Source: Ascidia mentula (taxonomy: Eukaryota > Chordata > Ascidiacea > Phlebobranchia > Ascidiidae). From it: a stretch of DNA of 64,000 bases. Of the stretch, positions 34,698-45,443 are shown piece by piece. The notes beneath the pieces are model-generated. The model was given only the letters and a program-made list of their open reading frames with translations, did no database searches and was not told the DNA's origin. A program made the translations under genes and the position numbers. Location: assembly GCA_947561715.1 (NCBI GenBank), contig OX387202.1:4973001-5037000 (forward strand). Direction: 5' to 3'. How positions within the stretch are numbered: the first letter of the stretch is position 1; every line of letters starts with the position of its first letter.

Positions 34698-36176
34698 CTA
34701 AACAAATTTGGAGGCAACAAGGTTGTTAGTGGTGCAAATGGACGGGTGGGACAACCCGTGAACGGCATCGAACACCTTCTTTTGCCAGGACGAGGGAACG
34801 ACGGGCCAAAGTCTTGCAAGGGATGTGTCAAACAGCAGCGTGGTTCTTGAATTGCCAACCGGGACATTCTTCAGACGGAACCCGGTAATTGCTGTGCGAT
34901 AAAATTGCACTTCATCGGTTTGTTGCGCGCGTGCCAGAGCCTCGCAATCAAGGTCGAATAGAGGCACACGTAGGGCATTCAAGAGAGACCTGGAAAGTTC
35001 GTCCGCGGCAGCATTCGACTTTCCGCTCATGTGCCGGACATCGGTAGTGAACTCTGAAATAGAAGAAAGTTGACGCTGCTGGTGAGCAGACCAAGGATCG
35101 GCAGCCTTCTTGAATGCGAAAGTAAGGGGTTTGTGGTCGGTGTACGCAGTAAACTTGCGCCCTTCCAGAAAATAGCGGAAATGCCTGATAGCCAGATGCA
35201 GCGCAAGAAGCTCGCGGTCAAAGGCGCTGTACTTCGTTTCCGGCTTTCTCAACTGACGGCTGAAGAAAGTAAGTGGGGCCCAATGACCGTCGGAAAATTG
35301 TTCAAGGACTGCACCAACAGCAGTCGCAGAGGCATCTGTCGTGAGCGCGGTGCAGGCTTGCCACTGTGGATGATGCAAAAGCGTAGCATTGGCGAGGGCG
35401 TCTTTAGCCTTATCGAAAGCCCTCTGCAGGTCGACCGATCACACCAGTTGTTTAGGTTTGCCCGCTAAAGTACCATAGAGCGGTTTCATAATATTGGCAA
35501 TATTGGGCACGAACCTGTGGTAGAAATTGACCATCCCTGAAAACTCCTGTAAAACTTTGATGGTGGTCGGCACAGGGAAGTTCTTTACCGCGTCAACTTT
35601 GCTGGAGAAGGGTTTGATGCCGCATTGGTCGATGAAATGCCCAAGAAACTCGATGCTGCTTTTGCCAAACTCGCACTTTTGTAAGTTGACGACGAGATCG
35701 TGGTCCGAAAGCCGTTGGAAGAGCTGCTCGAGATGTACCATGTGGGCTGCATGTGTTGGACTTGGGACAAGAATGTCGTCCAGATAGACAAAAATAAAAT
35801 CCAAACCTTGAAAAATGGCGTCCATGAGCCTTTGGAAAGTTTGAGCCGCATTCCTCAATCCAAACAGGGTTCGAAGAAACTCACACAGGCCAAATGGCGT
35901 GATTACAGCTGTCTTCGGAATGTCAGCTTCAGCCACGGGAATCTGGTGATAACCACGTACCAAGTCCACCTTTGAAAAAACGGAACAACCCGCGAGACGC
36001 GCGGTGAAATCATGGATATGCGCTATGGAATAACGATCGGCCTGTGTGGCATCGTTAAGGCAACGATAATCGCCGCAAGGGCGCCAGCCACCGGAAGGCT
36101 TTTCCATCATGTGGAGAGGGGATGCCCAAGGACTGGCTGATCGGCGCACTATGCGTAAATCCGCCTGACGCGGCAA
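34698..36176 (-). pseudogene. Gypsy reverse transcriptase/RNase H
   Basis: Frame 35439-36176 holds the reverse transcriptase: SPWASPLHMMEKPSGGWRPC, FSKVDLVRGYHQIPV, LFGLRNAAQTFQRLM and the catalytic FVYLDDILV. It ends at a stop after GTLAGKPKQLV. Frame 34698-35378 holds the RNase H: ALTTDASATAVGAVLEQ, LTFFSRQLRKPETKYSAFDR, KFTAYTDHKPL and NAAADELSR. The polyprotein is broken by the stop and a shift between the two frames, so it is not active as it stands. It copies element RNA into DNA when intact. Confidence 0.85.
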
Positions 36177-36259
36177 TGTACAGGTCGGCCATCAGTTACA
36201 ATGTGGTGCTGAACACCGTGCTTAGGCAAGAAATCACAAAATCTAGGTGTTTTTACCTT

Positions 36260-37925
36260 TGGAAACTTCTCCAGCAACTTCTCGTAGGGGTAAATCGTGT
36301 ACGTTTAACGGCAGCACGGATATCATAGATTTTAGAGTCAACAAACGATTTTTTATCTTTGGGACTTTTTCTTACTGCCAAAGTTCAATCATTTTATCCA
36401 GCCTCTGTTTATTCTCTACTATGACCGATATTTTTTCAAAAACTCAATAATTGTTGCCTTCTCGCGATTTTTTGCCGTGATGTCCGAAGTATCCCCGACC
36501 ACGTGACGACATAGAAATTCTTAAACTATGGCCGTATTTTTAAAGGTTACACAAAATCATCATTGGCCTATCCAAGAATACATATTTGATTATGCAATCA
36601 ACCCAAAATTACTGCATTTTGATTAACTGTGACAGATATATAACCTTCCACATACAAATTGAAAAACTTGGTTTCACTGATAAATTGACTTTTTCGATTA
36701 TAACTTTTTGAGCAGACATGATTTAATTCCAAAGTTCCTGTTAACGTTTGATGGAGACATAAAGCTTTTGTAAAAGTGTCTTAACAATACCTAATTGTGA
36801 CGTAAAATACCTGGTCCGAGGTATCCCCGTGTCCGAGGTATCCCCGGTCTCCCCTACCACACGATGGGAATAATATTAGCAGGAAACCTTTAACACCATG
36901 TTTCAGGCCCATCGTCTAAATATTTCGCGTAGAAAGTTCCCACAGTTTAGAGTATATCCACTCCATCACATTAAAGCAACAACTGACTTGCAGTAACTAC
37001 GGCATTTACGTGGCAACTTGTACTACATGCAACAAGACAAAATTCGTTTCAGCACGAGGTGAAATGGACATCGCTCCACTTGTAGGGCGGGAAATGTATT
37101 TGATAACGGAGGTTCCTCGTAAATATGCTGATTACTGTGGTTGGTTGTTTTATCTTATCTTTCTTCTCGCTGCCACTCTGTACCCTGTGGCCTGTTGCGC
37201 CCTTTCTTTTGCGCATTTCTTGATCCGCTTGTTTTGTCGTATTCCATTGTTCGCTTTTTGGTGGCATGCAAGGGTTTTATTGAGATTTTTAATGAGGGTG
37301 CTTTTTTGTTTCTATTCGTTTTTTAGCACAGAATCTGACGACGCCCGTATGTAAAAATTAATATTTCTCTTAAATCCAAATAAAAGATATCCCTGACGTT
37401 GCTCGTCCACATTCTGTGTGAGTTATTTGGATTTAAAAAGATAAATAATTATAAAAGAGAAGAAATACCACGCAGTGGTGGACAAATTATGCACGTAGTT
37501 AATATAAAAGCCTATTACGTTTTAAATAAATTTTACACCGACAATTGCTTTCACCAAGTTTTTTAACATTTTGAATCAATTTTATATTCAGCGTTAATTG
37601 AAAGACTTGGTGATGACATGGTAGTTTATGAGCTGAAAAAAGTAATTTGGAAAAGAATAAAAACATCTTTATATGTGCTTAATGTATTAAAGTGACGTGA
37701 TTTGTCACAGTTGAAATTTCGTAGGTTGAATGCATTGCACAAAACGAATGATACACGTTTGAAATACGACTGAGATAAGAGGGTTTTTTTTCGCCATTAT
37801 CTTGTTCAAGAACAACTGCTAACCATTATCATTTTATTAAAGTTGAACGCCTCCTTAATGCGCAAAATTTTTGATATTAGATTACAACCGTTTTCAAATT
37901 TTTAGTTTTTGTACTACTGTTGCCA
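36260..37925. other. Interval with no recognised gene
   Basis: A plus-strand frame at 37010-37354 encodes CTTCNKTKFVSARGEMDIA followed by a very hydrophobic, Cys-rich stretch. It has T-rich composition like the non-coding 3' tails of PLEs in this window and is not called a gene. The rest is AT-rich. Confidence 0.35.
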
Positions 37926-37929
37926 CCAG

Positions 37930-38045
37930 ACATATTACAATTTAGTCCTGATGAAGTTTCGCCTCATGGCAAAAGAAACGTCGAAAGAATACATAACGTT
38001 AATTATATGCCAGTGTATTAGTCTATTTCAAATTGTAATATGCCT
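37930..38045 (+). mobile_element. PLE 3'-end remnant with hammerhead-like motif
   Basis: CCTGATGAAGTTTCGCC...GAAACGTCGAAAG matches the spacing of the PLE 3' ends at 9.3, 15.5 and 18.8 kb. No coding part is recognisable directly upstream. Confidence 0.5.
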
Positions 38046-38620
38046 GACGTAAATTTTTTTTTCGTTTTTTATTTCAAATGAAGATATTTTACCTGGTAGC
38101 ATGGACTGCACTTCGCAAGCAGTTCGTATGAAAAAACGACGTCTTTTTACGCATATATTCATCAAACATTTTACTTGAATCTGGTGATTATGACTTAATA
38201 TGACCTTTTAGCACTACTTTATGTAGGGTAATATATTCACATATATATATTATTTTATATATATTTTTATATATTAACGCCCTTGCAACTGTAAACATAT
38301 TAAATAATCGCACTGCATTAAAAGTAAAGCCAATCCTTTTGTTGCTTGCTGTCAGTTGGCTAGCAAAGTTGATTAATGCATTCTGAAACTAAAATCTGTC
38401 TACTTCGAGCCGCTCGAGGCATTGTGTATACTGTATATACTTTTTCACTGTTTAATGTAGCATACATAAGTACACAACTGGGCACTACAGAAGTACCACA
38501 CAATCTTAAAGTTACAAAAAAAATATACTTATTTTAAATGTTATGATTGCGTTTTTCCACTGACCTCTGGGTGGATTTTAAAGAATACATTTGAATTTTT
38601 AGATGTAATATTTAAACATT

Positions 38621-40620
38621 TCAGAAATCATTCACAAAGCAAATGTGCCAGCACAGCGCACAGTGGCTGCAAGGGGCCGATTGGCCAGTGTCCAGAGGCT
38701 CGGTGTGATGGGCAAGCTGCTTGTAGTGGCATAGTTTGTTAAACATCGTTGGTCCTCTCCGATAAACGATGGAAGCATTTGCCTGCAGACTCAATTCCTT
38801 GGGCGAAAGACGCAGTATATTAGGGAATGCTGTTGCCCAGATGAGTTTGTGCGGGCTTGGAAGCGAGTCTACCGACTTGCTGTGGAAGAATCTAGACTTC
38901 CAAGTGCTGGCTGTTGCTAACACATCGCATGTCATCCTCACCGGGAAATTGGATTTCACAGCTTTATCTATCAGCCACAATAGGGCCTTTTTGTAGTCGC
39001 TTTCATTCTCGTTTAAGCGCCGAATTCGTATGGCTTCGGAAAACACAATTGATTTAAACACATGGATTGGGTGGTGAGAACGCCCATTAAGAAAGCAACG
39101 ATCAAGTGCTGTGGGCTTAGTGTGATTGGTGGTTTTGAAGCCCGCCAGTGACATGGGGTCGATAATGTGGCACACATCAAGAAATTCAACACCAGTGCAT
39201 GGCTTTGCCGTTGTGGCTTGGCGGAAAGTTAGTTCCAAGCCTGCGTTACGAAAGCATTCCACCAACTTCTGTTGTATGACATTGGTGGTTTTAACCTCAA
39301 GCGACACCCATATAATGTCATCAATGAACCTCTTAAATATATACGCCTTTTTTATTGCTGTGGCAGCTTTGCAAACAATGTAGTGAACAGCAATGTTAGC
39401 CACCGATACTAAGTTATTGTCACCTGTGACAATGCCTTCTTTTTGGCAATAAAAAGGATCTGCATTCCTCAGTATGGCGTTGTCAATTCGATGATGGTGT
39501 TTCTTGCCCACGCGGTGAATGTTGAGTGACCATTCACAGCCGCCTTCTAGGCCTGGCGTATGATGGATCTGGGAAGGTTGGGATATAATGATTTTACATC
39601 TCCTGCCACAATGCATAGTTCCTGGCGCCGCATTTTCTTGGAGAGGTGTTGCGCATTTTCCATCTTCCACTTGTGGAGTTCTTCTAAATAGTCTTTACTG
39701 TCCCGGCAATATTCATTTACGTTTGCCTTGCAGTAAAGTACACTGATCGGTTGCAAAATGCTTTCCAGAAAAATCGTAGTTCGGGACGTCGTGGTGTTTC
39801 CAGATGCTTGCACCAGTCTCACTGGCATCTCTCCAATACTGCAATGCAGCAGCTCTTCAGGTGCGAGCTTGTGGGTTTTGAACAACGGATACGCATATCA
39901 GGGTTCGTTGCACGCAAAGAATTTTGCTGTAGGACCAGAGATATGTCGATAGTTGCAACCATGGAGTTTAATGCCAGCCGTGTTATATAGGATGGTATCG
40001 CTTACGACTCCAAACTTGTGCAGCTTAATGAGCTTATCATCACAGGTGTCTTTAATCTTTTGGATCTCCGAATCTACTGTGGAACGCGTCAAGGGTAATT
40101 GGTGATAAGCGGAGAATTGTTTTAACATTGTGGTGTTGTAGTCTTGTAAGTTCAGAATGATGATTTTCCCATCCTTGTCCGCCCTGCATATTACTATTTG
40201 TTTCTCCCTGGTCAATTTCATTAATCTGTGCAAACTCTCTCTGAAATTTGAAGTCAGATTATTTAGATTAACGAATAGGCGTCTTGCGGATGTCTCCATA
40301 TTCCTGACTTTGGCAAAAACCATTTCTGATTAGGCTAGAACTTCTGCACTTAGTTCACTTTTGTTGGGCCTGTTAAGCTTCGGTATTTTAAGCTTTTTAG
40401 GGATCGGCTCTTTGATCTCGTCTTCTTCACCATAGAGACTCTGCCATTCTACACGGCGAACATGTCTAATGGCCTAAACCCATTCTGAATGTTGTGTTGT
40501 TTCATTCCACCGCGGCGTTGGCACAAAATTCAGGCCATACTTTAAGAGAATTTTATCGTTTGAATTGAGAACGTAGTCGGATTTATTTAATATCATGTGT
40601 TCCGCTCGATCCAAAAGTTG
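38621..40620 (-). pseudogene. PLE reverse transcriptase (copy 1)
   Basis: Minus-strand frames in order: about 40330-40620 (LLKYGLNFVPTPRWNE, RRVEWQSLYG); 39898-40323 (ICRADKDGKIIILN); 39547-39885 (FKTHKLAPEELLHC, VRLVQASGNTTTSRT, VAGDVKSLYPNLPR); 38621-39670 (NADPFYCQKEGIVTGDNN, the catalytic RFIDDIIWVS, PCTGVEFLDV, FLNGRSHHPIHVFKSIVF). This is the order of Penelope-type reverse transcriptases, which use FIDD or YVDD at the active site and target-primed insertion. A TGA splits ACNEP and YAYP; a further frameshift and the missing endonuclease make it inactive. Confidence 0.85.
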
Positions 40621-40630
40621 TTCGTCCAAA
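38640..40630 (-). mobile_element. PLE copy 1, 3'-truncated
   Basis: Minus-strand copy that includes the N-terminal part of the reverse transcriptase region but stops before the endonuclease. Its first ~1.4 kb is an inverted copy of 40638-42050. Confidence 0.85.
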
Positions 40631-40637
40631 CGTTTTT

Positions 40638-42489
40638 TGTGATGATAAGCTCATTAAGCTGCACAAGTTTGGAGTCGTAAGCGATACCATCTTATATAAC
40701 ACGGCTGGCATCAAACTCCATGGTTGCACCCATCGACATATCTCTGGTCCTACAGCAAAATTCTTTGCGTGCAACGAACCCTGATATGCGTATCCGTTGT
40801 TCAAAACCCACAAGCTCGCACCTGAAGAGCTGCTGCATTGCAGTATTGGAGAGATGCCAGTGAGACTGGTGCAAGCATCTGGAAACACCACGACGTCCCG
40901 AACTACGATTTTTCTGGAAAGCATTTTGCACCCGATCAGTGTACTTTACTGCAAGGCAAACGTAAATGAATATTGCCGGGACAGTAAAGACTATGAAGAA
41001 GAACTTCACAAGTGGAAGATGGAAAATGCGCAACACCTCTCCAAGAAAATGCGGCGCCAGGAACTATGCATTGTGGCAGGAGATGTAAAATTATTATATC
41101 CCAACCTTTCCAGATCCACCATACGCCAGGCCTTGAAGGCGGCTTTGAATGGTCACTCAACATTCACCGGGTGGGCAAGAAACACCATCATCGAATTGAC
41201 AATGTTTTGCATTGACAACGCCATACTGAGGAATGCAGATTATTTTTATTGCCAAAAAGAAGGCATTGTCACAAGTGACAATAACTCAGTATCGGTGGCT
41301 AACATTGCTGTTCACTACATTGTTTGCAAAGCTGCCACAGCAATAAACAAGGCGTACATATTTAAGAGGTTCATTGATGACATTATATGAGTGTCGCTTG
41401 GGGTTAAAACCACCAATGTCATACAACAGAAGTTGGTGGAATGCTTTCGTAACGCAGGCTTGGAACTAACTTTCCGCCAAACCACAACGGCAAAGCCATG
41501 CACTGGTGTTGAATTTCTTGATGTGTGCCACATTTTCGACCCCATGTCACTGGCGGGCTTCAAAACCACCAATCACACTAAGCCCACAGCACTTGACCGT
41601 TGCTTTCTTAATGGGCGTTCTCACCACCCAATCCATGTGTTTAAATCAATTGTGTTTTCCGAAGCCATACGGATGCGGCGCTTAAACGAGAACGAAAGCG
41701 ACTACAAAAAGGCCCTATTGTGGCTGATAGATAAAGCTGTGAAATCCAATTTCCCAGTGAGGATGATTTGCGATGTGTTAGCAACAGCCAGCACTTGGAA
41801 GTCTAGATTCTTCCACAACAAGTCGGTAGACTCGCTTCCAAGCCCGCACAAACTCATCTGGGCAACAGCATTCCCTAATATACTGCGTCTTTCGCCCAAG
41901 GAATTGAGCCTGCAGGCAAATGCTTCCATCGTTTATGTTTAACAAACTATGCCACTACAAGCAGCTTACCCATCACACCGAGCCTCTGGACACTGGCCAA
42001 TCGGCCCCTTGCGGCCACTGTGCGCTGTGCGGGCACCATGGTAACCACGAGCCCATGGTGCCCACAACTACCTTAATGTATATGCTCGGTGTGATGGGCA
42101 AGCTGTTGGTCCTCTCCGATAAACGATGGAAGTTGCGTCAGCGATTAACATGTCGCGACCATGGGATATATGTGGCCTCGTGCAGAACTTGCGGAGCCCA
42201 GTATGTTGGGCAGACAAAAAACAAGTTCTCCACTCGCTGGAATGCTCATAGGTCTACTTGGTACCAGTTCGAGTGCTCGCTAGATAGCGATGTTACGGCG
42301 CTAGGTAACCACTACCTGAAGAAGCATAGCGAAACCTTCCAGCAAAGACCCATATTGCCAAGTTGCTATGACGTGACGATCGTGCAAAAACCACCTGCAG
42401 GGAGTTTGGATCTATATGAGGACTTATGGTTGCACAGAATACGGGCACAAATCAATGTGCAAACCATGGTAACACCATCATGCAAATAG
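40638..42489 (+). pseudogene. PLE reverse transcriptase and GIY-YIG endonuclease (copy 2)
   Basis: Frames 40797-41390, 41391-41942 and 41920-42489 hold FKTHKLAPEELLHC, VAGDVKLLYPNL, RFIDDII (then a TGA where copy 1 has TGG), PCTGVEFLDV and SHHPIHVFKSIVF. A Cys/His cluster follows (PCGHCALCGH). The C-terminal GIY-YIG nuclease has GIYVASCRTCGAQYVGQTKN, the Arg in FSTRWNAHR, a Cys/His zinc-type arrangement and the Glu in DLYEDLWLHRIRAQIN, ending TPSCK. All nuclease motifs survive, but the frame shift at 41930 and two in-frame stops break the reverse transcriptase. Confidence 0.85.
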
Positions 42490-42930
42490 TTTGTTTTGCT
42501 ATTCCCCGCCCGTAGGTCTATGTTTGCGCTTGTTTTCGCTGTAACGGGTTTTACTTGTGTTGTTAACCTGTTTTTATCGTCTTATCATTCACCGAGTCTT
42601 ATCGGTCGTACCTGTTCGCCCACAGGCCTACCTGTCTGCAGTTCGTGACGTCCATTCCCCTTCCTCTTTTTTTCTGTTTTTACATTTAGTTGCTTCTGTT
42701 TGTTTATGTGCTCTCTCGGCGTCAGCGCCAGTGGTTTTTTGAAAGTAAAGCAGTACAGACAGGTCTAACCACATGCAGTTAATTCATACTTTTATTATTT
42801 CTTAGTTAATGCTTGAAACCCGAATATTTTTATAGTTTTTATTAAATTTTTATTTATTTTTAGCTTTCGTAACATTTTTGCGTTAGATTCTTGACTCTTT
42901 CCTTTCTGTTTTTCCTTTTTGCAGTTTTGG

Positions 42931-42982
42931 TTAATGGAGAAACTGATGATGCCGTTTTGGGCGAAATATATTTTTCTCTTTA
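42931..42982 (+). ncRNA. Hammerhead-like motif in PLE copy 2 3' end
   Basis: GGAGAAA, CTGATGA (42943-42949), a bulged T, GCC-GTTTT-GGC stem, GAAA (42963-42966), palindromic TATA, TT, then TTTCTCT, which pairs with GGAGAAA (seven pairs with one G-T). This matches a minimal type I hammerhead with a tiny stem III, except for the extra T after CTGATGA. PLEs are known to carry hammerhead motifs. Activity is uncertain. Confidence 0.55.
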
Positions 42983-43638
42983 TAAATCCATCTGAGCTGT
43001 CTAAAGATCGCTGTGTTGGGATTTTAATACATTATTATTGATACGGTGTGCGATCGACAGCCTGCCAGGGGCCTTTGGTTTTTTGATCCAGTTTTTATTT
43101 ACTAATCACATTGGAAATTAGAATCTTTTAACAATAAACAGAACTTTCCATCGTCTTCGCTTCCACCTCAAACACAGACTGCATCGTCATCGCAGATGGC
43201 CAGGACAAAGATTGAATCAACTTAAGATTTGACGACCTGATAACCTGCAAATCTAACCTTTATTGTGCATTTACACCTTAAGTATGTCATTGGTTTACGA
43301 TAAAATGTCTGTCACGTTATGTCCATAAACTGAATTTGTTGTCATAAAAATTAGAGAAATTTACAAACTCGAACTGGACAAAGTAATGCACAATTTCCTC
43401 ACCGGCAATCTGGCAGCCGCATTTGCGCCACTAGCGACAGTACACGACATTTACTGTTTTGATTAAGTTCTATCTGCGCATATTGAAATGTTGCACATGT
43501 TGGCGCCAACAATAGGAGATCAGTTTGTGAAGCTAGCTGTCTAAGAGAAAAATATTGATTTTTTTAGTGTATGATAACGATATTTGTGTTTGTGTATACA
43601 ATTCTATGCATAAAATGTACACTAAATTTACGCAAAAT

Positions 43639-43902
43639 TTCAATGTAAATGATTGGAGAAGTGAATATGTCTGCATTGGAGGAAAGAAAAATACGAAATA
43701 TCCTTTTTGCGATGACTGCAAAGATTTTACACGTTAGGATTGATATATTTTGCTTTTTTTGCTCCACAGCAACAATTAACTAAAAATTGTATTTAAATTG
43801 GAATGGATTGCCGGGAACGATCCATGGTGAAACGTATCCTAATGATTGTTCCCATTCTCAGAAGGATCTTAACTCAACCATTAGGATATTTTATTGCTAA
43901 AT
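43639..43902 (+). pseudogene. Intelectin-like gene relic: last two exons only
   Basis: Plus-strand sequence reads NVNDWRSEYVCIGGKKN and YPFCDDCKDF, then a spacer and WNGLPGTIHGETYPND, SHSQKDLNSTIRIFYC and a stop. These match exons 15 and 16 of the intelectin-like genes, closest to gene C. The acceptor of the last exon is lost (no AG before WNGLPG) and exons 1-14 are absent, so it is dead. It points toward gene C, whose own last exon is 1.5 kb away on the other strand. Confidence 0.8.
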
Positions 43903-43909
43903 TGTTAAC

Positions 43910-45430
43910 TAAATAATCATATCATCACTTCTGAAGTTGCATCACTGTTGATTTTACATAAAAAATTCACTAGAAAGACAATAAACTACTTTTGACAATT
44001 TGTGCTTCGATCTATACAAGCTAACTCAACCAACCAAAGTGAAAAATTTTGCACACGTGAATCTTAAATGTGTTTGGTGGGAATTAAACATTGCCAAATT
44101 TGGTACAGATAAAATTGAAAAAAAATTGTGAGGAGAGAATGTAAAAGGTATTACCTGGCTACATTTACCATTGCTTTGTTGATATTGCTACTTTTGTTAT
44201 TGGCCATTTAAGTTTAAAATGAACATAAAACAAAAAAGTTAAAGTGCAAAAATTCTGGAAAAAGGTGGTTGCTTATTTTAACAAAATGAAATCAATTAAA
44301 AATTGCTGCATGTCAATCTTACTTAGCACTGACTATGAACAAAATGGTTTTTGAAACGTCTGCTTCGGCAGGAATAGCATATTATCTTTAACTTTTCTAT
44401 TTGAAAATAAAACTTAAATAAATCTATTAGCGGGCGTAAGTCTATTTCGTACAAAAAGCCTATTTCGCACAAATGTATAAGTTTATCACAGTACGATGGA
44501 ACGTATGTCATTTAACCTGAGAAAGAACCCTTTCAGGTAAGAAGTAAGAAAAATGACAAACAAAGTCAATGTACAGTTCAACTAGGTTAAATTTGTCCAC
44601 AAAATTTAGTCCCGATTCAGAAAGTTCCGGAAGTTGATTAGAAAAGTTAATAATATCTAGTTAAACATAGAAAGCACATTTTTGTCTAACCAGAAGATAC
44701 AAAAAGCCCTAACCTCAAGCATCGATGGTCATCATAAAATCATGGTAAAAATTGTCTGTGGCGTCAACACGCAACATTTATGTGGTTGTTAGTGATTTGA
44801 TGTTAAAATGGTGAAGTGATAATTTATGACAAGAATTTAACTGCAGGTAGTTGTCATAGATAATTATGCAACCAAAACATGGTTTGGTGATGATGGAAAA
44901 CGTTGAAGCAGGAAAATGCGATCATGCGCTGCTTGTGGTTTTTAGTCTGATTGTCCGTGGAATAACATTAAATTTAAATGAAATAGTTTTTGTTCAAATC
45001 GCAATGTCATTATTTATGATTTAAGTGTATTTTATATTGCGTGGTGATTTAAGATTGTTTATTGTGGAGATGCGTTGAAATGAAACTTTTTTTTTACAGT
45101 GATAAACTTATATATTTGTGAGAAATAGATTTAAGCACGCTTCTTACCAAACACTGTGGCATTCAAAATACATTAATTTGGGTATAAAGTCCCCCAGCAT
45201 TGACATACTCCTATGTTGCCGATTTGAAATGTAAACGACACATGCACTTTACACAAATGATTTTTGTAAGAAAACTTTTCTCTCACTCGGTTGGCCATAA
45301 AAGGAAACACCACGTACTTTCCATGTAGTCACTCAAATTAAATTAGTTTAACATCAATTCCACATCACCGCAGTTCAACACAATAACAACCCGTAATTAA
45401 TGACATGTTCACCAATGGTAATTAAGTGTT
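43910..45430. other. Interval between the intelectin-like relic and gene C
   Basis: AT-rich, with no exon, RNA gene or mobile element that I can support. Confidence 0.4.
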
Positions 45431-45443
45431 AACTTCTGACAAA

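Larger units (their letters stand above)
34020..36260 (-). mobile_element. Ty3/Gypsy retrotransposon, 5'-truncated
   Basis: In minus-strand order: pre-RT linker (KHGVQHHIVTDGRPVHC, about 36180-36230), reverse transcriptase, RNase H, integrase and LTR. Gag and protease are absent. It is more GC-rich than its surroundings and less decayed than the copy at 4-6.7 kb, indicating a younger insertion. Confidence 0.85.
40638..43020 (+). mobile_element. PLE copy 2, 5'-truncated, with endonuclease and 3' end
   Basis: Plus-strand copy from the CDDKLIKLHKFGVV segment of the reverse transcriptase through the endonuclease and a ~450-base 3' tail with a hammerhead-like motif. It lies head to head with copy 1. 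Confidence 0.85.

Noticed and set aside
34187..36176. Long GC-richer frames that might suggest bacterial contamination or a host enzyme
   Set aside because: Reverse transcriptase, RNase H, integrase, polypurine tract and LTR order identify a Gypsy retrotransposon in place.
37010..37354. Hydrophobic 114-codon frame as a membrane protein gene
   Set aside because: T-rich composition like PLE 3' tails, no splice or promoter context and a PLE 3'-end motif downstream. Not supportable as a gene.
38621..42489. Reverse transcriptase as a telomerase or group II intron relative
   Set aside because: FKTHK, FIDD and the linked GIY-YIG nuclease with Cys/His motif fit Penelope-like elements.
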